DNA of 64,000 nt from an uncultured Campylobacter sp. (GCF_938030145.1 NZ_CALHGM010000043.1:1-64000), one strand, 5' to 3'. Shown: positions 34,675 to 44,372, numbered from the stretch's first letter. The notes: generated by a model from the sequence alone, not told the origin. Program-made: numbers and translations.

Positions 34675-35646
34675 ATGAACGGAGCTATAAATTTCACTGC
34701 GACCTTCTCGCACGGCGTGGAGTGGGGCTGGCCGATCGCGGTCTATCTTTTGCTAGCGGGTATGAGTGGCGGCGCTTTGGTAGTCGCGATCCTCGTCAAA
34801 TTTTATAAAAAACAGACCGAAAGCACGCCGCTGTTTAAGGCTGCATCGCTGCTATCTTTCGTAGCGATCCTTCTGGGTATGGTCTGCCTGGTAGCCGATT
34901 TAGAGCGGCCGCTTCTTTTTTGGAAAATTTTGATTAATTATAACTTTACATCGGTTATGTCCGTGGGCGTGGCGGCGCTTTGCGTCTATATCCCGCTTAG
35001 CTTCGTAGCCTGCCTTTATGCGTTTGAAGCTGATCTTAGCGGATTTTTATCGCGTAGACTTACTTTTTTAAAAGGGCTTTTCACGCTCGTAATGAAAATT
35101 TTAAACGCGCTTCGCCCGCTGCTTCTTGCGCTTACGCTAGTTTTTGCGGTCGCGATCTGCGCCTATACGGGCTTTTTGATCTCGGTTTTAGTTAGATTTC
35201 CTATCCTTAATACCGCCGTTTTACCCGCGCTTTTCGTGGCATCGGGCTTATCGGCGGGCATTGCGGGCTCAAGCCTGATAGCCGCGCTTTTCTTTAAAGC
35301 AGACCAGCACGGCGGCGATCTTAAAGCTTTACACGCGGTCGAGTGGCCGGTTTTAGCGATGGAAATTTTACTAATCGGCATGATTTTCGTCTCGCTAGTA
35401 ACGGGCAGCGACGTGCAAAAAGCCGCGAGCGTCGCCTTTAGCGAGGGAATTTACGCGCGTCTTTTTTGGCTAGGCGTCGTAGGCGTTGGTTTTTGCGTAC
35501 CGCTCGTTTTAAATTTCGCACTGGGCAAAAAGATCGCTCACACCGCGTTTGCGTTCTACGTTAGCGCGCTTGCCAGCGTGGTCGGGGTATTACTTCTTAG
35601 AATGTTTATACTATACGCAGGTCAAACTTACGATATAATAATGTAA
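34675..35646 (+). CDS. mccD: NrfD/PsrC-type quinol dehydrogenase (MccD)
   Basis: 323-residue inner-membrane protein with about nine helices, no haem or Fe-S motif. It starts GAINFTATFSHGVEWGWPIAVYLLLAGMSGGALVV, a pattern diagnostic of NrfD proteins. It forms the membrane quinol site beside MccC. Confidence 0.92.
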   Translation: MNGAINFTATFSHGVEWGWPIAVYLLLAGMSGGALVVAILVKFYKKQTESTPLFKAASLLSFVAILLGMVCLVADLERPLLFWKILINYNFTSVMSVGVAALCVYIPLSFVACLYAFEADLSGFLSRRLTFLKGLFTLVMKILNALRPLLLALTLVFAVAICAYTGFLISVLVRFPILNTAVLPALFVASGLSAGIAGSSLIAALFFKADQHGGDLKALHAVEWPVLAMEILLIGMIFVSLVTGSDVQKAASVAFSEGIYARLFWLGVVGVGFCVPLVLNFALGKKIAHTAFAFYVSALASVVGVLLLRMFILYAGQTYDIIM

Positions 35647-35661
35647 AACTGCGGAGGGTTA

Positions 35662-38352
35662 ATGAGCGCGCTAAAAATATTAAAATTTTTCATCTCTTAC
35701 AAGTTCGCGCTCTGCCTCCTTTTTATTCTAGCCGCAGGTGCCGGCGTCGCGACCTTTTTAGAGAGCATTTACGATACGCAAACTGCTAAAATTTTAGTCT
35801 ATGAGGCGCGCTGGTACGAGTGCGTCATGGGTGCGGCGACGCTGAGCCTGCTCGGCATTATAATTAAAACCAAAATGTGGCGCCACTTCGGCTCCTTCGT
35901 CCTTCACGCGGCATTTATCGTCATCTTTATCGGCGCGGCGCTGACGCGCTATTTTGGCACCGAGGGCGTGCTGCACGTAAGGGCGGGCGAGAGCGAAAAC
36001 GAGATGGTAAGCGTCAAGCCATACTTGCAAATCCGCACGCAAGACGCGCTGTTTGAGCATCCGCTAAATCTGTCTCAGATCGGCGATAACGATTTTAGCT
36101 TCACGCAAAGTATAAATTCTAAAAGCTTCACCGTCAAATTTAGCTCCTACAAACCCGCGCCCAAAGGCGAGCAGAGCACGCTTGCGGTAAAGGCGGGCTT
36201 TGAGGGCGGAAGCGAGCAAGAAGCGCAGCTGCGCGGCGGCGCGGGCTGGCTCGGGGAGCCTAAAATTTTAAACTTTGACGGCGAGGAGATAATGCTAAGC
36301 TGGGGCTCGAAACTGATAGGGCTTCCGTTTGCGGTAAAGCTTTTGAAATTTAAGCTCGAGCGCTACCCAGGCTCGCAAAGTCCATCATCCTACGCCAGCG
36401 ACGTTGAAATTTTAAAAGAGAGCAAGAGCGCGGGAGAGCATGAAATTTATATGAACCACCCGCTAAACTTTGACGGCTTTAAGCTCTTTCAGTCCTCCTA
36501 CGACACCGACGAGCTGGGCACGGTGCTGGAGCTTAATCGCGATCCGGGTAAAATCCCCACTTATTTCGGCTATTTCTTGCTTTGCGTCGGATTTATCGGC
36601 AATCTTTTTACTGCGGGCAGCAGGTTTAAAAAGCTCGCTAAATTTATCAAAAATAACGCGCCCGCCGCGCTCCTTTTGATCGCGCCGCTTTTTTTCAGCA
36701 TTGAGCTTCGCGCCGCGGATGAAAACTATCTAGCAAACCTTAAAACTAACTCGCGAGTTCATGCAAACGGCGCGTTCGCGGAGCTCTTGGTGCAAGATTA
36801 CATGGGCAGAATCAAGCCGCTTAGCACCGAAGCAAGCGAGATCGTAAATAAAATTTCAGGCACGGATTCGCTCTATGGCTTAAGCGCCGAGCAGATGATC
36901 CTAGGAATGAGCCTAAATCCCGCGTTTTGGCGCGATCAAAAGATCATCAGGATTAAAAACGACGAGATCAAAAAGATGCTAGGCTTAGCGCCGCAGGAGC
37001 GATATGCGAGCTTCAATTCGGTCTTTGATGAAAACGGCAACTACAAGCTCGCCCACGCCCTGGACGAGGCGAATGAAAAAAGCGCCTCGCGCCGCGGCGT
37101 GCTCGATAACGAGCTGATTAAATTCGACGAGCGGCTAAACATCGCATATCTGACCTTTAGAGGAGTGTTTTTTAAATTTATCCCCGTACCGAACGATCCG
37201 CAAAACGCGTGGCTCTCGCCGAACGACGCCTTTGCGGATTATAGGATCGCTCCGCAGATCAAAGGCGTGCTAAATGACTATCTAAACGGCCTGCAAGACG
37301 GAATTTCGGATAATGATTGGGCTAAAGCGGATGCAGCACTTGCAGAGCTGAAAAACTATCAAAGAGCCACCTCGGCGGCTATTCTTCCTAGCGTTAGCCG
37401 CGTCAAGGCCGAGGTGTTTTACAACAAAGCTTCGGTTTTTAAAAAGCTCGTTTATTGCTATATGATCCTAGGCGGCGTAGCTCTAATATTGGCGCTTTTG
37501 GGCGCACTTTGTGGCAAACGCTTCATGCTCGCGCAAAAAATTTTATTCGCAGCCTTTGCGATATGTTTTACCGCACATACCCTTACGCTTGCGCTGCGCT
37601 GGTACGTCGCGGCTCACGCGCCGTGGAGCGATAGCTATGAGTCGATGATCTACATCGGCTGGTCGGCGACGCTTGCCGGGATCATATTTTTTAGAAAGTC
37701 CCTACTTACGCTAAGCGCGAGCTGCTTGCTAGCCAGCATCGTGATGCTGGTAGCGCATATGAGCTTCGTAAACCAGCAGATTACCAACCTCGTGCCGGTG
37801 CTAAAATCGTATTGGCTTAGCATCCACGTATCTGTTATCACGGCTAGCTACGGATTTTTAGGGCTTAGCTGCCTGCTTGGGCTTTTGGCTCTTATTTTAA
37901 TGGCGCTTAAAAACAGTGCCAATCGCGAGCGGCTTAACGCGCAGATCAGATATATAACGGCGATCAACGAGATCAGCCTCATCGTGGGACTTTCGATGCT
38001 GACGCTCGGAAATTTCTTCGGCGGCGTGTGGGCGAATGAGAGCTGGGGGCGATACTGGGGCTGGGATAGCAAAGAGACCTGGTCATATGTCTCGATCATC
38101 GTCTATGCGATCGTGCTGCATCTAAAGCTTATCCCGAAACTCGGCTCGATCTATGTTTATTGCGTGAGCTCGACGCTCGCGTATAGCTCGATCATAATGA
38201 CCTATTTCGGCGTAAATTTCTACCTCACCGGCATGCACTCTTACGCCGCGGGCGATGCGCCGCAGATACCCGCGCCGTTTTATTGTATAATAGCGGCGGT
38301 CTTTTTAATAATCGCTCTTGCTTTCAGAGGCAGGGACGTAAAAACGATATGA
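35662..38352 (+). CDS. ccsA1: Fused ResB-CcsA cytochrome c haem lyase (CcsA1-type)
   Basis: 896-residue system II cytochrome c synthase. The N-terminal part is ResB-like (four helices and a large periplasmic domain). The C-terminal third is the CcsA-type membrane domain with the haem-handling WWD motif (WGRYWGWDSKETWS) and conserved His residues (HAPWSDSYES, HVSVITASYG). In Wolinella the lyase in this position is dedicated to the CX15CH haem of MccA. The gene order and that motif in MccA support the same job here. Confidence 0.92.
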   Translation: MSALKILKFFISYKFALCLLFILAAGAGVATFLESIYDTQTAKILVYEARWYECVMGAATLSLLGIIIKTKMWRHFGSFVLHAAFIVIFIGAALTRYFGTEGVLHVRAGESENEMVSVKPYLQIRTQDALFEHPLNLSQIGDNDFSFTQSINSKSFTVKFSSYKPAPKGEQSTLAVKAGFEGGSEQEAQLRGGAGWLGEPKILNFDGEEIMLSWGSKLIGLPFAVKLLKFKLERYPGSQSPSSYASDVEILKESKSAGEHEIYMNHPLNFDGFKLFQSSYDTDELGTVLELNRDPGKIPTYFGYFLLCVGFIGNLFTAGSRFKKLAKFIKNNAPAALLLIAPLFFSIELRAADENYLANLKTNSRVHANGAFAELLVQDYMGRIKPLSTEASEIVNKISGTDSLYGLSAEQMILGMSLNPAFWRDQKIIRIKNDEIKKMLGLAPQERYASFNSVFDENGNYKLAHALDEANEKSASRRGVLDNELIKFDERLNIAYLTFRGVFFKFIPVPNDPQNAWLSPNDAFADYRIAPQIKGVLNDYLNGLQDGISDNDWAKADAALAELKNYQRATSAAILPSVSRVKAEVFYNKASVFKKLVYCYMILGGVALILALLGALCGKRFMLAQKILFAAFAICFTAHTLTLALRWYVAAHAPWSDSYESMIYIGWSATLAGIIFFRKSLLTLSASCLLASIVMLVAHMSFVNQQITNLVPVLKSYWLSIHVSVITASYGFLGLSCLLGLLALILMALKNSANRERLNAQIRYITAINEISLIVGLSMLTLGNFFGGVWANESWGRYWGWDSKETWSYVSIIVYAIVLHLKLIPKLGSIYVYCVSSTLAYSSIIMTYFGVNFYLTGMHSYAAGDAPQIPAPFYCIIAAVFLIIALAFRGRDVKTI

Positions 38353-38362
38353 AGGAGTAAAT

Positions 38363-39196
38363 TTGAAAAAATTTCTAATAGCGTTAGCCTTGGCTGCCGC
38401 GGCAAATGCGGGCTTTATCAGCGAGGGCATTCAGGCACAGCAAAGCGGCGATCATAAAAAACTCGCAGAAATTTACGAGCGAGCGTGCGGTTTGGAAAAT
38501 AAAGCTTCGGGCTGCTATAATCTAGCCGTTTTGTATTTTGAGGGCACCGGCAACGTAGAGAAAAATTTCGAAAAAGCGATCAGCCTCTACGAGAAGGCGT
38601 GTAGCGCTAAATTTGCGCTTGCATGTAATAATCTAGGCTATATCTACGAAAGCGGCAACGGCGCTGATCAAAATTTTACCAAAGCCGCGGCTTATTACGA
38701 AAAAGCCTGCAAAGATAACGAAGGCTGCACCTCGCTCGGGCTTTTATACGCAAACGGCGCGGGGCTTGCAAAGGACGTCGCTAAGGCGGCGAGCCTTTAT
38801 GAGAAGGCCTGCACCTACGGCGATATGATGGGCTGCAACAACCTGGGCTATCTGTATCTGAAAGGCGAAGGCGTGCAGCAAAGCTTCGCAAAGGCTAAAA
38901 TTTTTTATGAAAAAGCTTGCGGTGGCGACATCGGCATCGGCTGTAACAACCTTGGCTATCTATACGCCTTCGGGCAGGGGGTGGGCCAGGATTATAAGCA
39001 AGCAAAGCAGCAGTATGAAAAGGCGTGCAATCTCGGCCACTTCGACGGTTGCAATAATTTAGCCATAATGTATGCCGAAGGTAAGGGCGTGAAGTCCGAT
39101 AATGCCAAAGCAAAAGAGTTTTTCAAAAAAAGCTGCGACGGCGGCATCAAGATGGGATGCGAGAATTTGGAATTTTTAAATTCGATTAGTAAGTAG
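38363..39196 (+). CDS. Exported Sel1-repeat, Cys-rich protein
   Basis: 277 residues with a signal peptide (MKKFLIALALAAAANA) and seven Sel1-like repeats of 36 residues, each with two Cys spaced as in the Helicobacter Hcp proteins (YEKAC...GCNNLGYLY). The cysteines should form one disulfide per repeat in the periplasm. Its place inside the mcc locus suggests a scaffold or assembly role. That is inference. Confidence 0.85.
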   Translation: MKKFLIALALAAAANAGFISEGIQAQQSGDHKKLAEIYERACGLENKASGCYNLAVLYFEGTGNVEKNFEKAISLYEKACSAKFALACNNLGYIYESGNGADQNFTKAAAYYEKACKDNEGCTSLGLLYANGAGLAKDVAKAASLYEKACTYGDMMGCNNLGYLYLKGEGVQQSFAKAKIFYEKACGGDIGIGCNNLGYLYAFGQGVGQDYKQAKQQYEKACNLGHFDGCNNLAIMYAEGKGVKSDNAKAKEFFKKSCDGGIKMGCENLEFLNSISK

Positions 39197-39227
39197 ATTT
39201 AAAACATCAAATTTTTAAGGAGACAGT

Positions 39228-40352
39228 ATGATTTTACGTTCGTTTTTAGCTTCGGCTGCGCTCGTCGCGTTCGTTTTCGGTGCCTCGATGGACGGGGCCA
39301 ATAAACCGGCAAAGCCTATGTTTCAAAGCGTGGATCCTAGCAAGGCTACGCTCGTAGGAAGCGGCGAGGGCAAAGAATACTGCGCCGTTTGCGGAATGAA
39401 TTTGGTTAAATTTTATAAAACCAACCATGTTTGGAACGGCAAGCAAGTAGCTTCTCTGCACTGCTTGTACGAGCTAACGGAGGGGAAAATTCCAAGCGAT
39501 GCGCAGGTCGTCGATACGAAAAATCTAAATTTGATCGACGTAAATAAAGCCTTTTACGTCGTGGGCAGCAAGGTCAAAGGCACGATGACGCGAAATAGCA
39601 AATATGCCTTCTCAACCGAAGCCGACGCGAAAGAATTCCAAGCCGAAAACGGCGGCGAGATAGTGAACTTTGCCAAAGCCTACGAGATTGCGGGGCAGGA
39701 CTTCGCGGGCGATAATAAGATGATCAAAGCCAAGCGCGAGGGCGGCGTTTACGCGCACGGTAAAGAATTTTACGAAACAAACTGCGCTAAAACTGAAGCG
39801 AAAAGCTTCAAAGCCATCTCCGAGCTTAAAGCTCATCTTAAAAAAACTTGCGACGCAAAGGGCGCAAACAAGGCACCTGACTACGACAAACACATACAAG
39901 CCGCGGCGCTGTATCTATGGGATGCGCCGGCAGATTTAGGCAGCAGCGGCAAAGATACAAAAGCGAAAAAGCCTGAGAAGATCGTCGTGCCTGAGGGCGC
40001 TAAATGCCCGGTCTGCGGCATGCTAGTGGGCAAAAACCCTAACTGGGCGGCGATGATAGAGGTTCAGGGCGGCGAGAATTTGTATTTTGACGGTGTAAAA
40101 GATATGATGAAATACTACTTCCAAAAGGGCAAGGGCTTTGATAAAATTTACGTAACCGACTACTACAAGCTTCATAAGATCGACGCTAAAAGCGCCTTTT
40201 ACGTGCTCGGCTCCAACGTCTTAGGACCGATGGGCGACGAGCTCATTGCGTTTGATAGCGAGAGCGCGGCTAAGACCTTCGCTAAAGATCACGGAGGCAA
40301 GAGCGTACTTAAATTTGATGAAATTCAAGAGAGCGTAATAGAAGGGCTATGA
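39228..40352 (+). CDS. Tandem NosL-like putative copper chaperone
   Basis: 374 residues, exported. Two NosL domains, each opening with a CxxCGM motif: CAVCGM at Cys52 and CPVCGM at Cys260. Each ends in FYVVGS/FYVLGS and a FSTEADAKEF/FDSESAAKTF helix. Between them lies about 100 residues with YAHGKEFYETNC and ALYLW. These resemble a small cytochrome c fold but lack CXXCH, so haem binding is unlikely. NosL proteins carry Cu(I). Delivery to the MccA active site is a good inference. It starts a chain of six genes that overlap by 4-11 nt. Confidence 0.85.
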   Translation: MILRSFLASAALVAFVFGASMDGANKPAKPMFQSVDPSKATLVGSGEGKEYCAVCGMNLVKFYKTNHVWNGKQVASLHCLYELTEGKIPSDAQVVDTKNLNLIDVNKAFYVVGSKVKGTMTRNSKYAFSTEADAKEFQAENGGEIVNFAKAYEIAGQDFAGDNKMIKAKREGGVYAHGKEFYETNCAKTEAKSFKAISELKAHLKKTCDAKGANKAPDYDKHIQAAALYLWDAPADLGSSGKDTKAKKPEKIVVPEGAKCPVCGMLVGKNPNWAAMIEVQGGENLYFDGVKDMMKYYFQKGKGFDKIYVTDYYKLHKIDAKSAFYVLGSNVLGPMGDELIAFDSESAAKTFAKDHGGKSVLKFDEIQESVIEGL

Positions 40353-40537
40353 GGCTCATTTGCGCTTTAACGATCTTTTTTGCCGCCCTTTACGCGCTCA
40401 TTGCGGTACATTACGTAAGTTTTGATCGCGCAAAGGGTGAACAGTGTCTGCAAAAGCTCTCGCGCGAGATAAAGGACGTGCGGCTCTCAAGCAGCTTTAA
40501 GAGCAAAGCCTACGCGGAGTTCGTCTATGATAAGTAA
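40349..40537 (+). CDS. Small anchored protein of the mcc locus
   Basis: 62 residues: one N-terminal helix (LICALTIFFAALYALIAV) followed by a charged segment with one Cys. Overlaps its upstream neighbour by 4 nt and the downstream permease gene by 11 nt, so it is genuinely translated. Function unknown. Confidence 0.65.
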   Translation: MRLICALTIFFAALYALIAVHYVSFDRAKGEQCLQKLSREIKDVRLSSSFKSKAYAEFVYDK

Positions 40538-41636
40538 AAGCTTCATCGACTACTCCGTAACTCTGCTGCGAAAAGACAGAGCCGATCACTTCTTTAGCTT
40601 TGCGATCTTTGCCTTTATCGTTTTTATTTTAAGCTCGGTGCTTTTCATCTCGGGCTCCATTCAAAACGATCTCGAAAAGGTCATCAAGCTCAGACCCGAC
40701 ATCGTCGTAGAGGCTCTACGCGCGGGCAAACGCGATCTGATGCACGACGGCTATATCTACGATATCTCTAAAATCGCGGGCGTCAGCGAAGTGCAGGGCG
40801 CCGTGGATGGGATGTATTACTTCGCTCAAAAGCGCGTTTGGTTTCATATCGTAGGCGACGAAAGCCTGAGCGAAAATGAAATGATCGTAGGCGAGGGGGT
40901 AAAAGCGGCGATGGGCGAGTGGTACTACGAGGACGAGTTTCACTTCTTAACCGAACAGCGCCTAATCGCGATTAAGATTAATAAAATTTCGCCGCACGAA
41001 AGCAGCATCGTCTCAAACGACGTGATCTATCTCAACCCCGATACCGCGCGCGAGGTGCTAAGCCTGAAAGAGGGCGAATACACCAAGCTCTACGTAAGCG
41101 TGCCCAACCCCAACGAAGTAAGCGAAGTAGCGCTTAAGATCGTAAATTTATACCCCAACACGCAAGCCCTTAGCGCCGAGGACGCGGTGGCAGAAGTGAG
41201 GCATCTGTATTATTACAAGGGTGGAATTTTTATGGTGCTTTACGCCGTGGCGATGATCTCATTTTTCATCTTGCTGAAAAATCAAATTTCGCTCGCGTAC
41301 GGCGAGAAGAAAAAAGAGATCGCAATCTTGCGCAGCATCGGCTTTTGCATAAAAGACATCATCGCGATGAAATTTATTCAAAATTTCATCGTCTCGCTAA
41401 GTGCGTATCTGCTCGGCGTCGCGGGCGCTTATGCTTATGTTTTTATCCTGGATGCGCCGCTTTTGCGCGATATATTCTTAGGCGGCGAGCTGCGAAATTT
41501 CATCACCTTCACGCCTGCGATAAATTTTAATATGCTCTTTTTGATCTTCGTCTTTAGCGTGATCCCGTTTTTAGCCTTCGTCATCATCCCATCCTGGCGC
41601 ATCGCTATCGGCGATATGAGTGAGGCGGTCAAATGA
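40527..41636 (+). CDS. FtsX-like ABC transporter permease
   Basis: 369 residues: one N-terminal helix, a periplasmic domain of about 200 residues, then three helices with the FtsX/LolE-MacB arrangement (MVLYAVAMISFFILL, ILRSIGFCIKDIIAMKF, PFLAFVIIPSWRIAI). It is paired with the ATPase gene by ATGA overlap. In this context it may move a copper carrier or protein between membrane and periplasm. Confidence 0.88.
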   Translation: MISKSFIDYSVTLLRKDRADHFFSFAIFAFIVFILSSVLFISGSIQNDLEKVIKLRPDIVVEALRAGKRDLMHDGYIYDISKIAGVSEVQGAVDGMYYFAQKRVWFHIVGDESLSENEMIVGEGVKAAMGEWYYEDEFHFLTEQRLIAIKINKISPHESSIVSNDVIYLNPDTAREVLSLKEGEYTKLYVSVPNPNEVSEVALKIVNLYPNTQALSAEDAVAEVRHLYYYKGGIFMVLYAVAMISFFILLKNQISLAYGEKKKEIAILRSIGFCIKDIIAMKFIQNFIVSLSAYLLGVAGAYAYVFILDAPLLRDIFLGGELRNFITFTPAINFNMLFLIFVFSVIPFLAFVIIPSWRIAIGDMSEAVK

Positions 41637-42310
41637 GCAAGATAGAGATTAAGCAGCTTTTTAAAATTTACAACGAGGGCAGGGCGAATGAGTTTCGCGC
41701 TTTGAAAAATATAAGCTTAAGCGTCGAGGAAGGGCAGATCGTAATCTTAAAAGGCGTTAGCGGCAGCGGTAAAAGCACGCTTCTATCCATCATAGGCGCG
41801 CTTGCTAAGCCTAGCAGCGGCGAGGTTTTGGTTGACGGCGCAAACGTCTCCAAGCTCGCCGATATCGAAAGCTCCGCGTATCGCCATAAAAAAATCGGCT
41901 TTATCTTTCAGTCTTTCAACCTGCTTGAGGCGCTTAGCGTCTATAAAAACGTCCTTGCGCCGCTTAGCCTTGAGCGGCTGAGCAGAGATGAGCTTGGCGC
42001 GCGCATAGACGAAGCGATGCAGATTGCTAATATCGCGCATAAAAAAGATCAGATCGTCTCCAGCCTTAGCGGCGGCGAGAAGCAGCGCTGCGCTATCGCA
42101 AGGGCGCTCGTGATGGGGCCGCAGATTATCTTGGCCGACGAGCCGACGGCAAATTTAGACAAACAAAACTCGCTCGGTTTTATCGAGATGCTCTCAAAGC
42201 TCAAAGAGCTTAAAAAAACCGTTTTGATCGCGACGCACGATATACTCTTCGACGAGCTAAGCTTCGTGGATCGATACGTGTTTTTAAAAGACGGGGAAAT
42301 TTCAGCATGA
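41633..42310 (+). CDS. ABC transporter ATP-binding protein (LolD/MacB type)
   Basis: 225 residues with Walker A GVSGSGKSTL, Q-loop FQSFNL, signature LSGGEKQRC, Walker B ILADEPTANLD, and switch His in ATHD. This is the LolD/MacB subfamily, which energises FtsX-like permeases such as its neighbour. Confidence 0.93.
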   Translation: MSKIEIKQLFKIYNEGRANEFRALKNISLSVEEGQIVILKGVSGSGKSTLLSIIGALAKPSSGEVLVDGANVSKLADIESSAYRHKKIGFIFQSFNLLEALSVYKNVLAPLSLERLSRDELGARIDEAMQIANIAHKKDQIVSSLSGGEKQRCAIARALVMGPQIILADEPTANLDKQNSLGFIEMLSKLKELKKTVLIATHDILFDELSFVDRYVFLKDGEISA

Positions 42311-43260
42311 GCGTATTTTTATCGGGTAGCGTGATCGCGTTTTTGGCCGTGGAGCTGATCGTAATAGCGCTGATGTCGATCTCGCAGTTTTATATCGTGC
42401 GGATTATGCGCTACTGGGACTTTAACGCCACCTCAAATTTACAATACGCCCTGGAGAAAAGAAACTATCTCATCAACACCATTTTGTTCTTCACGATAGC
42501 ATGCAAGATCATTTTGTTTATATTTTTTGCGCTCTGCTTAAACGAGCTCTCTTCGGTCGTGCCCGGCGCGATGTGCTCCGCAGGCGTCGTGGGCTCGAAC
42601 CGCTACGGCAATATCCTGTTGCTTTTAAAAATTTTACTGATCTTCGGCTTTGGGCTCTGGCTTATTTTAAACAGCCTCGATCTTAAAGCGGGCAAATTTC
42701 CCTATCTCAAGCGCAAATACCTGATCTTTACCATCCTTTTTACGGGCGTTTTGGCGGAGTTTATTTTAGAAATTCTATTTTTTACCAACATCCCGCTGCG
42801 CGTGCCGGTGTTTTGCTGCTCGGTCGTATTTCGCGCGCCGAAGCTCCCGTTTGGATACACGCAGGCGCTTTTGGCGACCTTTTTCTACGCGATATTGGGC
42901 GCCATTTTGATCTTAAATTTCTTAAAACAGTCGATGGCTAGCTTTGCTCTAAATTTGCTCTTTTTATTCGTCGCATACTACGCGATCACCTATTTTTTCG
43001 GGCTTTACGTTTACGAGCAGCCCAATCACAAATGCCCGTACTGCATGCTTTTGAAGGATTATTACTTCGTCGGCTACGCGATTTGGGGCTCGCTGTTTTT
43101 GGGCATATTTTTCGGCATCGTGCCGTTTTTAACGGAGCTTATCACTAAGCGCGCCTACACCCACCTGCTTAAATACTCCTCGTTCTGGCTCATTCTAAAC
43201 GCGCTCATCTGCAGCGCTTACGTCGTCAAATACTACTTCGTGCGGGGCGCGCTGCTATGA
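42307..43260 (+). CDS. Polytopic membrane protein of the mcc locus
   Basis: 317 residues with about eight helices. It has periplasm-facing Cys pairs (VPVFCCSVVF and HKCPYCML). CPYC resembles a thioredoxin or copper motif. It overlaps both neighbours by 4 nt. No family recognised. A role in copper or disulfide handling for MccA is inference. Confidence 0.7.
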   Translation: MSVFLSGSVIAFLAVELIVIALMSISQFYIVRIMRYWDFNATSNLQYALEKRNYLINTILFFTIACKIILFIFFALCLNELSSVVPGAMCSAGVVGSNRYGNILLLLKILLIFGFGLWLILNSLDLKAGKFPYLKRKYLIFTILFTGVLAEFILEILFFTNIPLRVPVFCCSVVFRAPKLPFGYTQALLATFFYAILGAILILNFLKQSMASFALNLLFLFVAYYAITYFFGLYVYEQPNHKCPYCMLLKDYYFVGYAIWGSLFLGIFFGIVPFLTELITKRAYTHLLKYSSFWLILNALICSAYVVKYYFVRGALL

Positions 43261-43766
43261 TTAAGAAAATTTTTGCCGCGGTTTTGCTCGCCTGCGTGAT
43301 GGGGTTACTCATATCGTCTATGGATATAGCCGAATCCAAAATTTCCGTCCGCCACGGCAATACGGATAAGCAGCCGCTGCAGATTGAATTCGGCAAATAC
43401 CTATGCCACGAGAGCGGCACGGTGATAAACGATCTGTACAACACCGCCCAGGCCGTTATGCCAAACGGCGATACATATTTTTTCAACGACATCGCAAATG
43501 TCTTCATGTGGCTGATGCGGCAAAAAAATAAGGACGAGATCGTAGTGTGGGTTTATTCGCAAGACACCGAAAAATACATCATCGCCAAGGACGCCTGGTA
43601 CTCGCGCGTCGAGATCACGCCGATGGGCTACGGCTTTGGGGCGTATGAGTTTCACAACTACGGCAGGAGCGACTACTACTATGACGAGATCGTGCTGTGC
43701 GCCGCTCGCGGCGAGACGCTGCTAAATCCGCTCATCAACATCCTGCTATCTGAAAATAAAATTTAG
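43257..43766 (+). CDS. Anchored NosL-like protein
   Basis: 169 residues: an N-terminal helix (IFAAVLLACVMGLLISS), then a NosL-like domain (YLCHESGTVINDLYNTAQAV, DTYFFNDIANVFMW, ITPMGYGFGAYEF). The usual second Cys of CxxC is absent; the equivalent segment reads CHESG. It is last in the overlapping gene series. It is a candidate for the NosL-type factor (MccL) that the Wolinella sulfite reductase requires. The stop codon lies in the first unit of a 29-nt repeat array. Confidence 0.7.
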   Translation: MIKKIFAAVLLACVMGLLISSMDIAESKISVRHGNTDKQPLQIEFGKYLCHESGTVINDLYNTAQAVMPNGDTYFFNDIANVFMWLMRQKNKDEIVVWVYSQDTEKYIIAKDAWYSRVEITPMGYGFGAYEFHNYGRSDYYYDEIVLCAARGETLLNPLINILLSENKI

Positions 43767-43898
43767 CCTCGCAGCGGATCGGGAAATAAAATTTAGTCCT
43801 GCGATGGATCGGAAATAAAATTTAACCCTTCGGCGGATATGAAATAAAATTTAGCCGTGCGGCAGATATGAAATAAAATTTAACTCCGCAGCGGGCGC
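43753..43898 (+). repeat. 29-30-nt tandem repeat, five units
   Basis: Five units with the core GAAATAAAATTTAGCC and a GC-rich remainder (GGCGGATAT). The core ATAAAATTTA starts at 43756, 43786, 43815, 43844 and 43873. The first unit codes the end and stop of the preceding gene, so the array grew from a gene's 3' end. Confidence 0.85.
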
Positions 43899-44366
43899 GA
43901 CTTGTCGCAGATACGACTCGTCGTTTGAATTTTATCCGCGTATGGCTTGAATTTTACCCGCGCCTTTTATTAAATTTTGCCCGCTGCCGCCACTTTCGTT
44001 AAATTTAGCTCGCGTCCGAGTTTGCGTTCGCACGCAATTATTAAATTTGCTCGTATTTGCCCAAGCTCGCGCCCATTCATATTCATTGAAATTTAGCCCG
44101 CATTCGCTCATTAAGCTAGCCTAAAATTCAGCCTGTATCGGTTCCATTGTTAAATTTACCCGTCTATGTCCAAACTCTCACTCGTCCGCTCTTATGGAAT
44201 TTAGCTCGCATTGCCTGCTCGCATCGGCTTGCTCGTTAAATTTGACCCGTCCGAACCGCTTGCTCGCGCCTGCCGCTTCGTCCCGCCGCCGATTAGAATT
44301 CCAAGCCGCATTCGCCCGCCGTGCGCTGAATAAATCTATATCAATACGGGCGCCGAAATTTTAAGC
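43899..44366. other. Spacer with spaced TTAAATTTAGCTCGC words
   Basis: A further 470 nt without genes. Variants of TTAAATTT[AG]CCCGC recur every 40-60 nt, as if continuing the neighbouring repeat array in decayed form. Confidence 0.45.
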
Positions 44367-44372
44367 TATAAT
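44367..44372 (+). promoter_or_regulatory. -10 box for the DUF364 gene
   Basis: TATAAT 31 nt upstream of the ATG at 44403, with AAAGGAG in between. Confidence 0.55.

Noticed and set aside
43753..43898. Possible CRISPR array
   Set aside because: The regular 29-nt period is a direct tandem repeat; there are no unique spacers of normal length and no cas genes nearby.
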